A program made the position numbers and the translations under genes. A stretch of 19,923 nt of DNA, from assembly GCA_910589385.1 (NCBI GenBank), contig CAJUTU010000060.1:1-19923 (forward strand), in the 5' to 3' direction. How positions within the stretch are numbered: position 1 is the stretch's first letter; every line of letters starts with the position of its first letter. The notes under the pieces were generated by a model. It did no database searches and was not told the DNA's origin. It saw nothing but the letters and a program-made list of their open reading frames with translations. Shown piece after piece: positions 1 through 6,231 of this stretch. This DNA is from an uncultured Lachnospiraceae bacterium (GTDB lineage Bacteria; Bacillota; Clostridia; Lachnospirales; Lachnospiraceae).

Positions 1-18
1 CTTGTCAAAAGAGACAAG
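1..18. repeat. Perfect 6-bp inverted repeat in mobile element
   Basis: CTTGTC at 1-6 is the reverse complement of GACAAG at 13-18, with a 6-base loop. It lies downstream of the helicase-like gene and may belong to the same mobilisation region as the palindrome at 76-104. No poly-T tail follows on either strand within the window, so it is not called a terminator. Confidence 0.4.
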
Positions 19-75
19 GGCTATTAGCTGAAAAATCCAACCGCACAGGTGGAAAGATTTTTCCGACTGCGTTTA

Positions 76-104
76 CAGGGTGTAACACACTACACTTTGC
101 CCTG
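76..104. other. Candidate transfer origin (oriT-like) inverted repeat
   Basis: An imperfect palindrome: CAGGG at 76-80 pairs with CCCTG at 100-104, and nested inside GTGTA at 80-84 pairs with TACAC at 91-95 around a 6-base ACACAC spacer. A TGTAACACACTACA-type core next to the replication or mobilisation genes of a Clostridia mobile element is what one expects of a relaxase nick region. No relaxase gene is inside the window; it would lie to the left. The oriT reading is inference from layout and shape, not a match to a proven site. Confidence 0.35.
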
Positions 105-146
105 CAAAGAGCCGTGTGCCAGACGTTCCCTCTGGACTCCCTTCTG

Positions 147-163
147 GCAGGGCTGCGCCCTGC
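147..163. repeat. 7-bp GC-rich hairpin just after the helicase gene
   Basis: GCAGGGC at 147-153 and GCCCTGC at 157-163 form a perfect 7-bp stem with a 3-base loop, starting two bases beyond the minus-strand stop codon at 165-167. It could slow transcription or protect the 3' end, but no T-run follows it on the minus strand, so it is not a classical terminator. Confidence 0.5.
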
Positions 164-164
164 T

Positions 165-1244
165 TTATCCTCCGCTCTGCGCTTCGGATAGAAGATTGGC
201 GGCGTTACCCGTGTCAATGCCAGCATGAGGGGGCATCCCAAAACTGCCGTCATACCCGTCATGGCTGTCATGCTCCCCGCCGCATCTTGCAAGGATAATC
301 TTCCTGCCGCTATACTTCCTCTGATAGTCATACTGGATGCCGTTCTCATAAAGGAACGTGGAGCGGTACTCGTTGAGCCATTTCGTGATGACCGTGGACA
401 GTTCCCCGCTTTCCCCCATGACCTCCAGAAGTTCCGTAGCCGTGCCAGACCATCCCTACCTGCCCTGCATGAACGACACCACCCGAAAAAGGACAGGGGG
501 AATCTCTGCCGCTGCAAGCTGCTCCTGCGTCTGCCGTTTTACCAGTTCCCAGCTGCAATCACGGAAACGGAGCGTCAACTCCTGATAGGGCGTGTCCCTG
601 CCAGTGACAAACAGCTTCGCCGTATCGGATGCGCGGCTTTCCTTTTCCAGCACAAACGTAGCGTCCGCACTCCCTGTCAAGCCTGTCGTTCCAGACACCT
701 TGTTGAACACGTCGCTGTCGTTCTGCTTGCGGATATGGTGTACGACCACCACAGAAAGGGAATGCCTGTCGGCAAAATCTTTCAACAGCGATATATCCCC
801 GTAATCGTTGGCATAGGCGTTGTCTTTGGATGCGGTGCGGATTTTTTGCAGCGTGTCAATGACAACCAGCCTGCTGTCGGGATATGCTTTGAGGTAATCT
901 TCAAGCTGCATGATAAGACCGTCTGGTAACTTGCAGCTTGCCACGGCAAAATGGAGCCGCCCGCTCGCTTCGTCCGTCAGACGGAACAGCCTGTCCTGTA
1001 TGCGGCAGAACGTGTCTTCCAGACACAGGTAAAGCACGTCGCCCTCCGATGTCTGCATATCCCATAAGGGGATTCCCTGCGACACGCACAGGCAGAGCTT
1101 CAGCATAAGCCAGCTCTTGCCGATTTTCTGTGAGCCGCAGAACAGCGACAAGCCCGTGGGGATAAGACCATCCACCACAAAGGACGGCTTTTCAATCGGT
1201 TCATAAAGGAGCGTGTCAGCGTCCACCGTCTGTAACTGCTGCAT
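165..1244 (-). pseudogene. RepA-like AAA ATPase of a mobile element, split by an in-frame TAG
   Basis: A RecA-fold replicative helicase-type ATPase of the RepA group, typical of integrative or mobilisable elements of Clostridia. Residues 37-44 (GSQKIGKS) are the Walker A motif, RLVVID at 125-130 the Walker B, and VVVVHHIRK around 165-173 a sensor strand. GGAGGGAGGG lies just upstream of the ATG at 1244. The frame stops at codon 263, a TAG at 456-458. The same frame then stays open to a TAA at 165-167 and reads sensible protein (GWSGTATELLEVMGESGELS, then a wing-like YDYQRKYSGRKIILAR), so the original product was about 359 residues. The lesion is a single nonsense codon, not a frameshift. The truncated 262-residue product keeps the ATPase core but loses the C-terminal domain. 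Alternatives are sequencing error or suppression of the TAG. Confidence 0.8.
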
Positions 1245-1304
1245 GGTATCCCTCCCTCCGTGTTGGATTTTGTTTGTTGCACATAGGCGTTGTCCTCCTT
1301 GGAT

Positions 1305-1586
1305 TTATTTACCCCTGCCAGTAAGCAAGGGTATGTATCGCAGCCAGTCCATACAGTTCCACGCTTTCCTAAAGCGGCGTTTCCTCCGTCTGTGCCATGC
1401 ACGGATTGAGCAGTTGGCAGGCTCATATCGTGGCTTTGCTGTCCCCTGCGGCGGGTATCCCTCTGGCGGCTGCTGTGAAGTTGTCAAGGAGCAGTAATCT
1501 ATGGAATCGTTTTGTGGAAATAGAAAAAGGGCGGGAGGATTTGACCTCTCACCCAGTAGCCGATAAGGAAGCATGATTTTAGACAT
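1305..1586 (-). CDS. Possible small basic protein upstream of the helicase gene
   Basis: An open frame of 93 codons from an ATG at 1586 (MSKIMLPYRLLGERS) to TAA at 1305. The C-terminal half is strongly basic (RAWHRRRKRRFRKAW) and Trp-rich, which would suit a nucleic-acid-binding mobile-element protein. Its stop is followed by AAGGAGG about 5 bases on, which leads into a 22-codon ORF starting at 1284 that overlaps the start of the ATPase gene. No ribosome site is seen before 1586, and I do not recognise the family. It could be a spurious frame or a relic. Confidence 0.3.
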   Translation of the reverse strand: MSKIMLPYRLLGERSNPPALFLFPQNDSIDYCSLTTSQQPPEGYPPQGTAKPRYEPANCSIRAWHRRRKRRFRKAWNCMDWLRYIPLLTGRGK

Positions 1587-1756
1587 GGTATTCTGATTTT
1601 TTGAAAATATATAAGCACCCAATACGAAACTTTTTCTTTCGGTTAGTGATAAGCAGCCATATTAATTTGAAATTTCATAAGCACAAACTTGATTTTTGTG
1701 GTAAAATAGCAAAGTATAGATTGTCTACCGCTAACAGCAAACAAGAGGGTGAATAA

Positions 1757-3442
1757 ATGATAACCATAGAAAAGTTTCAAGAAATACGTTCGAGTGAACA
1801 TTTAATTGTTTTAGATACAAATGTACTATTGGAATTATATCGTCAGCCAGCTAATATTAGCTTAGATGTAATAAGTGCGCTGAAAAAAATACAAAACAAC
1901 ATCTATGTACCAAGACAAGTTTATGATGAATATCTAAAAAATTATCATAAAACATGCGGTGATGAAAAAAAGAAATATAAAAAAGTAACCGAAGAACTTT
2001 CTGATTCCCTAAAAAAACTTCATAATGATATTGCAAAAAAAGTGGGGGAATATAGAAAGCATAACTATACAGATATTTCTAAACTACAAAATAATCTAAA
2101 TGAAAAAATCAAGGATACACAAAATATAATAACCGAATTTGAAAAAAGCCATCATGCAGAGATTCAATTAAATATTGATTTCTTGCAAAATGACAAAGTA
2201 AAAGAATTTGTTGATTTATTGCTTAATCAAGGTAACATTGGAGAAAAAATACCATTTTCACAAAAACTGCTGTTATTACAAGAAGGGCAAATACGATATG
2301 ATAATTTAATCCCACCTGGATTTCGTGATTCCGCAAAAATTGGAGAAGCAAAATATGGAGATTTGTTTGTATGGAAAGATATAATTGCAATAGCAAAAGA
2401 GAAAAACACTAACATCATATTTGTATGCAATGATACCAAAGAGGACTGGTGGGAGAAAAACAAAGATACACCGATTGATTTAAGACAAGAACTAAATGAA
2501 GAATTTAAAGAAACCAATCCGTCTTTAAGTATTCACTTTTTGACTTTAGACAAATTTTTCTCGTATTTGTCAGAGGAATTAAAATTGGGAAAGTCTAAAA
2601 GTGCTTTACAATTATCTGCTTTAGATGACACTAGAGAGATGTTAGCCAACTATGAGGATAAAATATCCCAAAGCATCAAAGATTATTTAATGACTATAAA
2701 TATTGATGAAGAATTAGATGAAGAATTTTTGGAAACTGGTGATGAAAATATATATTGGAGCATAGTGGATGTTTCTGTTGAAAAGGAAAATAAAAATATC
2801 ACCTATTATGTAAATTTAGATATTAGTGTTCTTGCGGATTTAATTTATCAGGAAGATGGCGGTTATCCTTATGATGCAGGTAAAGTTGCTTTGGCATTGA
2901 TTGAAAAAATAGAAATATCAATGGAAGAATATTCAACAGACAGTGAAATAAAAACTATAACTGTTGAAAAAAGCGATATCTCGCATATTGAACCAGAAGT
3001 ATGGCATATCGTTAAACATATGGAGAACCAAAACTCTTGCAAAGAAATTATTGCCACAAGCAAAAATGTCACTAAAATTCAAGAGAATACAAAGAAATTG
3101 AATGATGCCGTAGATATAAATGGCTTGAAACAAACATTACAGCAATATGCAATATTATATGAAAATTTATCTGAATCTATTAAACCCATTCAGATGAATA
3201 ATGCAATGACTGAATCTGTTAGGCAGTTTTCAGCAAATTTAAAAGCAATAGAGGCCGCAATTAAGCCTATGCAAGCGAATAATGCAATGATGGAACTCTC
3301 AAAACAACTTGCACCAACCCTACAAGCTTTAGAATCTGTTAAAACCTTGCAAGTTAGCGGAGCAATGGAAAATTTTGCCAAACAGCTTTCATTAGCTTCA
3401 AAAGCAATCGGTACATCTAATCCAAAAGATGAAACAACATAA
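1757..3442 (+). CDS. PIN-like (PIN_8-type) ribonuclease-fold protein, 561 aa
   Basis: The N-terminal half fits the PIN-like nuclease fold. LIVLDTNVLLELYR carries Asp20, VPRQVYDEYL carries Glu58, KYGDLFVWKDI carries Asp202, and IIFVCNDTKEDWW carries Asp226, giving the usual acidic metal-binding set. The IPPGF stretch at 185-189 followed by a GDLFVWK motif is characteristic of the PIN_8 group. Residues 66-135 are Lys/Glu-rich and probably a coiled coil inserted in the domain. A middle region (about 290-450) is unassigned, and three 26-27-residue repeats close the protein at 474-552. GAGGGTG lies 6 bases before the ATG. The gene is much more AT-rich than its neighbours, lies on the opposite strand, and sits alone between mobile-element relics, so it reads as imported cargo. 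RNA cleavage, perhaps in defence, is inference. No antitoxin-like partner is adjacent. Confidence 0.8.
   Translation: MITIEKFQEIRSSEHLIVLDTNVLLELYRQPANISLDVISALKKIQNNIYVPRQVYDEYLKNYHKTCGDEKKKYKKVTEELSDSLKKLHNDIAKKVGEYRKHNYTDISKLQNNLNEKIKDTQNIITEFEKSHHAEIQLNIDFLQNDKVKEFVDLLLNQGNIGEKIPFSQKLLLLQEGQIRYDNLIPPGFRDSAKIGEAKYGDLFVWKDIIAIAKEKNTNIIFVCNDTKEDWWEKNKDTPIDLRQELNEEFKETNPSLSIHFLTLDKFFSYLSEELKLGKSKSALQLSALDDTREMLANYEDKISQSIKDYLMTINIDEELDEEFLETGDENIYWSIVDVSVEKENKNITYYVNLDISVLADLIYQEDGGYPYDAGKVALALIEKIEISMEEYSTDSEIKTITVEKSDISHIEPEVWHIVKHMENQNSCKEIIATSKNVTKIQENTKKLNDAVDINGLKQTLQQYAILYENLSESIKPIQMNNAMTESVRQFSANLKAIEAAIKPMQANNAMMELSKQLAPTLQALESVKTLQVSGAMENFAKQLSLASKAIGTSNPKDETT
3176..3412 (+). repeat. 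Three tandem 26-27-residue repeats in the PIN protein C terminus
   Basis: Residues 474-500, 501-526 and 527-552 align as S/A-I/V-K-P/T-x-Q-x-N/S-N/G-A-M-x-E-x-x-x-Q-x, each ending in a Lys- or Gln-Ala-Ile/Leu turn. The NNAM core is kept in the first two units and becomes SGAM in the third. The pattern suggests an amphipathic helical repeat for oligomerisation or partner binding. Protein similarity is clear although the DNA has diverged. Confidence 0.75.
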
Positions 3443-3469
3443 ATTTTAAAACTACATTGTTTAGATAAT

Positions 3470-3516
3470 AAATCAATGGACGAATTCATATATATAGCCT
3501 TTCTGTCCATTGATTT
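3470..3516 (+). terminator. Likely terminator of the PIN gene
   Basis: AAATCAATGGAC at 3470-3481 is the perfect reverse complement of GTCCATTGATTT at 3505-3516, giving a 12-bp stem with a 23-base loop, about 28 bases after the stop codon. The descending arm ends in TTTTC. The stem is AT-rich and the loop is long, so termination strength is uncertain; it might also act on the opposite strand. Confidence 0.5.
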
Positions 3517-3535
3517 TCTATGCTCTCAAATGGAA

Positions 3536-3691
3536 TTACACATCCAGATATAATCCGCAGTCAAGATAATTCCTCCCCAGACGGGATAAATCTTTCGTAA
3601 TCACGCAGTTTATCAGCCCGTTTTCAATGTCCTTAATCATGTTCTGAAAGCTCGGTCTTTGGAAATTCGTACCAGAATAACCGTCGTCTAT
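3536..3691 (-). pseudogene. Relic of a large serine recombinase, catalytic-domain fragment
   Basis: Minus-strand translation from 3691 gives IDDGYSGTNFQRPSFQNMI, then KDIENGLINCVITKDLSRLG and RNYLDCGLYLDV before a TAA at 3536-3538. This is the middle of the resolvase-type catalytic domain of large serine recombinases: the DDGYSGTNF-RPSF block followed by the VITKDLSRLGRN block. Upstream in the same frame there is a TAG directly before the first Ile. The N-terminal strand with the catalytic Ser, and everything after this 52-codon piece, is missing. It marks the scar of a mobile element whose integrase has been lost. The family call is confident because the motif blocks are diagnostic; the boundaries are only those of the open frame. 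Confidence 0.8.
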
Positions 3692-3713
3692 CTAATTGCC
3701 GTCTTTGATACAA

Positions 3714-3801
3714 TGTAACTTTGCCCCAAACCTTTTAATTTTTCCCTATACTTTTTAATTTTGCCCCCATACTTTTTAACTTTGCCTCTGAGGGGTGTAC
3801 A
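3714..3801. repeat. Block of 20-21-bp AT-rich direct repeats, possible IS terminus
   Basis: Read on the minus strand from 3801, the stretch begins TGTACACCCCTCAGAGG and then carries three to four copies of a unit like CAAARTTAAAAAGTATGGGG at 20-21-base spacing, degenerating towards 3714. Several internal terminal repeats behind a TGT end are typical of IS21-family elements, so this may be one end of a vanished IS. Iterons bound by a replication or excision protein are the other reading. No transposase gene is present in the window. Together with the recombinase relic and two terminators, this accounts for the gene-free stretch 3443-3861. Confidence 0.55.
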
Positions 3802-3806
3802 CGGAA

Positions 3807-3851
3807 TAAAAAAGCCTTTGGGATATCTCCTGAAAGAAAATCCCAAAGGCT
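3807..3851 (-). terminator. Strong intrinsic terminator after the esterase gene
   Basis: AGCCTTTGGGAT at 3813-3824 pairs perfectly with ATCCCAAAGGCT at 3840-3851 (12-bp stem, 15-base loop). On the minus strand the stem is followed by TTTTTTATTCC. It starts about 11 bases after the stop codon at 3862 and separates the esterase unit from the mobile-element relics. Confidence 0.9.
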
Positions 3852-3861
3852 CCACCTGGCA

Positions 3862-6159
3862 TTATTTATTCTCGTTAAATAACGTTTCTAAAACATCTCC
3901 ATATTTTTCAAAAATTTCAAGAAGATAAGTATTCCAATGGCGGGCATCTTTTTCCGTGTTTCCGAATACATAATCCTCCTGCCCATAATCAATGACATCG
4001 AATGCCGGCATTGCCTTGCTTGCCCCTGCCGTCCTGTAAGCTGCGATATCTTTTAAAGAAAATGTGACTGCGGAAACATCCTCATGTTTTACCCAGCCGC
4101 TGATGTCCTTCCCTGCAGCTTCTTTGGCCGTTCCATTTGACTCCTGCCCTGCCGCTCCCGGCTTAGAAACAGAAACGGCGCCATCCACATATTCCCCATA
4201 CATCTGGTCAACATAGAGGGAAAAGGAATCTCCCAATGCTTCAGACGGGACATGGCCGCCGTCCCACTGCCATTCAATCTCTGCATCAGCCCCTGCATTC
4301 AGCCATGCGATCTGCAGGTTCAGGGAATTGAACAGTGAGATGTCCCCTTCTGATGCACCCATAATGATTTTGATCCATGTTGGATCATCCGTGTTTTCGG
4401 CGCCGATGTAGTTTAAGGGGTTATACAGAGAAACAATATGATTCCCATACTTGTCTCCTGCATTGACCTCTTCGATATCCGCTTTATATGCAGCAACCAT
4501 ATCTTTGTAAGACTCATAGTTTGCAGAATCGCCCTTCCCGGTGGCAGACTGCGTTGTCCCGCCGTCAGGTGTCCCCACTATCATCTCCCCGGATTCTCCG
4601 CCCGGCATTCCGCTGTCAGGCATATTTCCGTCGGGAGGTGTCCCTCCAGGACCGCCCTCCGGCATTTTGCCGGACATTTCTCCATCCGGCCTGCTACCGC
4701 CCGGCATTCCGCCTCCGGGCATTTCTCCATCCGGCCTGCTACCGCCTGGCATTCCACCTCCCATCATGCCGCCGCTGCTGCCTTTTGCATAACGTCCTTC
4801 CAGAAATGCCTGCGCCTTATCTTCCCCTGTCATTGCCATGACAGCTTCATTACTGAGCGCACGCCCGTCTGCATCAAACCATGTCCACCCTTCGGCATAA
4901 TCAAGGTTATCCAGATACCACTGCAGGTTCTGCGTAAATTCTGCCAGATACAGGTCGAGATAGGTCCCATAATACCCGTTGGTATCTGCGTGTGTTTCCG
5001 GGTCATATTCAATGGTCAGTGCAACCGTGTCATCCATATCACCATCACGGTTCAGGTCAAACCCTGCTGCACTCTCTGCCACGGAAAGTTCCTGCCCATT
5101 GATATATTCCATATAGGATTCCGACAGATACTCTGCAAGCTGCGCCTGGAAAGGCGTCTTGAAAGAGTATTCCGTGTTCAGGTAATACTCAAATGCCAGA
5201 GCCATATCCGCTTCATAGAGGGGTGTAATTGCACTGTACGCAATGCTCCCCCATGCACTGTCTGAGATTTCATAGTCCGTGCCGTCAATGGTGACCGTGG
5301 TGGAATATGTCCCATCCCCGTTTTTATACACGCCCACAGCGCCGGCTTCAATCTGGTAATCGTAAAAATCAGGATGGTTGGAGGTGGCTGCAAACATCGC
5401 CGCATGGGCGCCCCCGCCCGAACCGCCGGTAGATACAAAACAGTCCGCATTGCCGGGCAGGTTTCCGAGAAGGATATTGTACTTCACATATCGCGCAGCC
5501 GCTTTCTGGTCTGCCAGACAGGACGGGGCATCGCCCGTATAGTAAGTATTTCCCCCGTCATCAACAGCAGTATCCTGTTTTCCCCTGTTCCCGCAGGCAA
5601 CATTAATATAGCCGTCAGCGGCATGGGATACAGAAGCCGCAGAATTGTTCTGTGAGCCATAGCCCGCTGCCCCGGTATTCAGGATCACAGGCGCTGTCGC
5701 CGCCGTATAGACCTGTCCGTTTGTACTTGTTATTTCTGCTTCATAGTCTATTATGAGGGAGCCTTTCACGGCAGCCTCTGCATTTTCAGACGTGGCATCG
5801 GCGTTTCCGTCCCCATCGGTATCAATGCCCTTAATATAAGCGCCGGGAACACATACCGATACCCCCTGCTGGTCGGGCAGTTCGGGATAAGCAACGGCAG
5901 ACACGACGGAAAGCACCCATGCGTCCGCATCTTTGGAATATGTCCATTCCTGCCCTTCATTTTCTGCAAGGTTTAATGTCTGCTCAATATACGCTTTCTT
6001 TTCCTGATCCCCCTGACTGCCGCTTTCCCCTGCATTTGCCTGGGCACCGCTGCCCTCCTGCGGGGCATCCGTATTCCCCGGCTTTCCTGCGCAGCCGAAG
6101 GTCCCTGCCGCCATTGCGAGGGAGAGAAACACTGCCAGTATTTTTTTATATTTTCCCAT
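3862..6159 (-). CDS. Lipoprotein tannase / feruloyl-esterase-like alpha/beta hydrolase
   Basis: A 765-residue surface lipoprotein of the subtype-B bacterial tannase group, whose members hydrolyse galloyl or related phenolic esters. The start is the ATG at 6159, 8 bases after AAAGGAGG; an upstream in-frame ATG at 6198 lacks this. Residues 1-23 form a lipoprotein signal with lipobox TFGC (Cys23). The nucleophile is probably Ser247 in STGGSGGGAH. The acid is probably Asp606 in ASEGDISLFNS and the base His636 in WDGGHVPSE, matching the family's Asp-His spacing of about 30 residues. Two Asp-rich loops (DTDGDGNAD at 113-121, DLNRDGDMDD at 368-377) look like Ca2+ sites. A Gly/Pro/Met-rich stretch fills 459-526 in the lid region. 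It has its own promoter, with repeats shared with the neighbouring regulator gene. The exact ester substrate cannot be told; a short-chain aryl-ester or xylan side-chain esterase is possible. Confidence 0.8.
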   Translation of the reverse strand: MGKYKKILAVFLSLAMAAGTFGCAGKPGNTDAPQEGSGAQANAGESGSQGDQEKKAYIEQTLNLAENEGQEWTYSKDADAWVLSVVSAVAYPELPDQQGVSVCVPGAYIKGIDTDGDGNADATSENAEAAVKGSLIIDYEAEITSTNGQVYTAATAPVILNTGAAGYGSQNNSAASVSHAADGYINVACGNRGKQDTAVDDGGNTYYTGDAPSCLADQKAAARYVKYNILLGNLPGNADCFVSTGGSGGGAHAAMFAATSNHPDFYDYQIEAGAVGVYKNGDGTYSTTVTIDGTDYEISDSAWGSIAYSAITPLYEADMALAFEYYLNTEYSFKTPFQAQLAEYLSESYMEYINGQELSVAESAAGFDLNRDGDMDDTVALTIEYDPETHADTNGYYGTYLDLYLAEFTQNLQWYLDNLDYAEGWTWFDADGRALSNEAVMAMTGEDKAQAFLEGRYAKGSSGGMMGGGMPGGSRPDGEMPGGGMPGGSRPDGEMSGKMPEGGPGGTPPDGNMPDSGMPGGESGEMIVGTPDGGTTQSATGKGDSANYESYKDMVAAYKADIEEVNAGDKYGNHIVSLYNPLNYIGAENTDDPTWIKIIMGASEGDISLFNSLNLQIAWLNAGADAEIEWQWDGGHVPSEALGDSFSLYVDQMYGEYVDGAVSVSKPGAAGQESNGTAKEAAGKDISGWVKHEDVSAVTFSLKDIAAYRTAGASKAMPAFDVIDYGQEDYVFGNTEKDARHWNTYLLEIFEKYGDVLETLFNENK
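4582..4785 (-). repeat. Gly/Pro/Met/Asp-rich low-complexity segment inside the esterase
   Basis: Residues 459-526 are almost only G, P, M, S, D, E and R. A 15-residue unit, GGGMPGGSRPDGEMP, is present twice in a row with a 45-bp DNA period (copies near 4681 and 4726), followed by looser copies built on PxGGxxPDGxMP. The DNA repeats are close enough for slippage, so length probably varies between strains. It sits between the cap domain and the Asp/His part of the catalytic fold. Confidence 0.85.
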
Positions 6160-6189
6160 GAATATAGCCTCCTTTGCTCTGATGGCTTC

Positions 6190-6222
6190 ATGGTACAACA
6201 GAAAGATTGAAGTTTCATTGAA
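6190..6222 (-). promoter_or_regulatory. Esterase promoter with 11-bp-spaced direct repeats
   Basis: On the plus strand ATTGAA occurs at 6206-6211 and again at 6217-6222, exactly 11 bases apart; the first copy is part of AAAGATTGA (6202-6210). A -10-like TACCAT on the minus strand occupies 6195-6190, six bases downstream of the repeats. No good -35 is present, so the repeats cover the place where an activator would help polymerase. An 11-bp direct repeat is the usual OmpR-family binding geometry. The same arrangement stands before the response-regulator gene. Confidence 0.7.
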
Positions 6223-6231
6223 AGGTTTCCT

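Noticed and set aside
225..929. Long plus-strand frame opposite the ATPase gene
   Set aside because: It is antisense to a clearly conserved protein frame, has no ribosome site and no recognisable domain; it follows from codon bias on the other strand.
1216..1284. 22-codon ORF with a good ribosome site overlapping the start of the ATPase gene
   Set aside because: AAGGAGG and ATG spacing are good, but the product resembles nothing and overlaps the ATPase start out of frame; it may be a translational-coupling leader but cannot be supported as a gene.
1680..1720. Promoter of the PIN gene (TTGATT near 1689 with TAAAAT or TATAGA)
   Set aside because: No pair of hexamers has acceptable spacing (7 or 20 bases), so no promoter is called although one must lie near here; the rest of 1587-1756 shows nothing else.
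3176..3412. Repeat array considered as a CRISPR or DNA-level satellite
   Set aside because: The repeat is visible only in the protein, units are contiguous with no spacers, and the frame continues through it.
4679..4752. Two 45-bp DNA repeats considered as operator or recombination sites
   Set aside because: They are in-frame codons of the low-complexity esterase segment; a coding explanation is enough.
4438..5265. 275-codon plus-strand frame opposite the esterase
   Set aside because: Its odd Pro/His/Cys-rich composition comes from the reverse complement of the Gly/Pro/Met repeats; the minus-strand lipoprotein explains the region.
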